Source: Micromonospora pisi
GTDB lineage: Bacteria; Actinomycetota; Actinomycetes; Mycobacteriales; Micromonosporaceae
Direction of reading: 5' to 3'
Length of the DNA: 64,000 bases
Assembly: GCF_003633685.1 (NCBI RefSeq)
Contig: NZ_RBKT01000001.1
Location: 6,510,001-6,574,000, forward strand
Below are positions 63,402-64,000 of the stretch, in pieces. The notes below the pieces were generated by a model. It had not been told where the DNA came from. It saw only the letters and a program-made list of their open reading frames with translations, and did not search any database. Within the stretch, counting starts at the first letter, position 1. Each line of letters starts with the position of its first letter. Position numbers and translations under genes: made by a program.

Positions 63402-64000
63402 TCAGGTTGTTCCGTCACCCTCGGGTTCGGCGGAACTGGGTCGTAGCCGGGCCTCGTCCGCGGCCTCTTCGAGACGTGCGGTGGCGTCGCTGTCGAGACC
63501 TCGCTCCGCCGCGGTCCAGGCGATCCAGGCGTCGGCCACCTCCGGGAGGATCTTCCCGACGTCCGGGTCGTCGATCTGGTCGGGGGAGAGGGTCGGCAGG
63601 CCGAGAACGGCTTCGATCCGGCGTGGGCCGAGGTGGAGGGGGTGGCAGGCCGCGTCTTCGATGAAGTGTGTGACGAGCAGGTCGACGGCCCGGCTCGTGG
63701 CGGGGTTCGCGGGGAGCCCGGACGCGGCCCCGGAGGCGAGGAAGTTCTGTTTCAGAAGCTCGATTTCCACAGTGGTGGGGAAAGGCTCCGGTGGCGCGGC
63801 GACATCGCTCAACGCGCGCGCCCGGGCCAGGGTCAGTGCGCGCATCTTCCGGTACGCCGCCGGCATTCCCCTGAGCCTGAACTGCCGGTCTTCGAGCAAC
63901 TCGTCCGAGGTGGCGATGGCGTCCTCGATCAGCCGTCGGGCGTACGCCGGGTCGAGCGGTTCGTTGACGAAGTCCTCCCCGTCCTCGTGGGCGTCGCGCA
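63402..64000 (-). CDS. Hypothetical protein, N-terminus beyond window
   Basis: The frame is open from the window edge to a TGA-type stop at 63402 (at least 199 residues). An in-frame TTG at 63899 is not needed, since the frame continues upstream. It is acidic and largely helical, with LLVTHFIEDAACHPLHLGPRRIEAVLGLPTLSP as the most distinctive stretch and a charged C-terminal tail. I do not recognise a domain. It has no signal peptide or membrane segment in the visible part. Confidence 0.55.
   Translation of the reverse strand, partial: RDAHEDGEDFVNEPLDPAYARRLIEDAIATSDELLEDRQFRLRGMPAAYRKMRALTLARARALSDVAAPPEPFPTTVEIELLKQNFLASGAASGLPANPATSRAVDLLVTHFIEDAACHPLHLGPRRIEAVLGLPTLSPDQIDDPDVGKILPEVADAWIAWTAAERGLDSDATARLEEAADEARLRPSSAEPEGDGTT

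Overview
The window is high-GC actinobacterial chromosome, most likely Micromonosporaceae (Micromonospora or a close relative). The evidence is the very high third-position GC, frequent GTG/TTG starts, mycobacterial/actinomycete-type GlgE-GlgM-GlgC alpha-glucan genes, LAL-type LuxR, PucR, XRE and CGNR regulators, and many TANNNT -10 boxes placed 6-8 nt before a start codon (leaderless mRNAs). I saw no tRNA, rRNA, CRISPR array, transposase or phage gene.

Layout. 1-11124: a 4-hydroxyproline catabolic locus. It has a divergent PucR-type regulator, a three-subunit D-hydroxyproline dehydrogenase, a DapA-family deaminase, a proline-racemase-family epimerase and, after an intervening M6 secreted metalloprotease and two small lipoproteins, an alpha-ketoglutarate-semialdehyde-type dehydrogenase. 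11248-26046: mixed accessory and housekeeping genes (PPOX flavoprotein, GT-C membrane protein, APP1 phosphatase, alpha/beta hydrolase, CGNR regulator, methyltransferase, large LuxR, DUF72, small kinase-like ATPase, MerR plus SDR, RNase HI, cation/proton antiporter, SDR). 26119-34612: alpha-glucan metabolism (glgB, glgE, glgM divergent from glgC, then pgm). 34776-38168: DrrAB-like ABC exporter and an aldehyde dehydrogenase. 38239-43014: a 1039-residue secreted M14 carboxypeptidase, and a MerR/aldo-keto reductase pair. 43106-47915: two GNAT acetyltransferases, then two tiny paralogous proteins translationally coupled to an XRE regulator, then LtrA. 47996-49371: Rrf2 regulator and its divergent oxidoreductase. 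49444-56506: surface-polysaccharide sugar-nucleotide genes. 56837-59781: a lower-GC DJ-1/PfpI gene, and a TetR-controlled oxidoreductase/SGNH hydrolase pair. 59956-64000: deaminase plus LLM oxidoreductase, methyltransferase plus phosphotransferase, and a truncated unknown.

Three things stand out. (1) Two short proteins, at 44752 and 45147, share a nearly identical 15-residue C-terminus (F-x-I-G-V-S-G-R-x-R-R-x-P-x-A). The second overlaps the start of an XRE regulator with a TPR-like C-terminal region, which makes this a candidate peptide-sensing module. (2) A family of five 56-57 bp GGAAGGGCCCC palindromes lies at gene ends, with base-pair covariation between copies. One copy sits in frame inside a membrane-protein gene. 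(3) Several regulator/operator pairs can be read directly: MerR with TTGACC-N19 promoters at two loci, a duplicated CTCGGACA-N5-TGTCCGAG operator for Rrf2, and paired TTAGT-N4-ACTAA sites for TetR.
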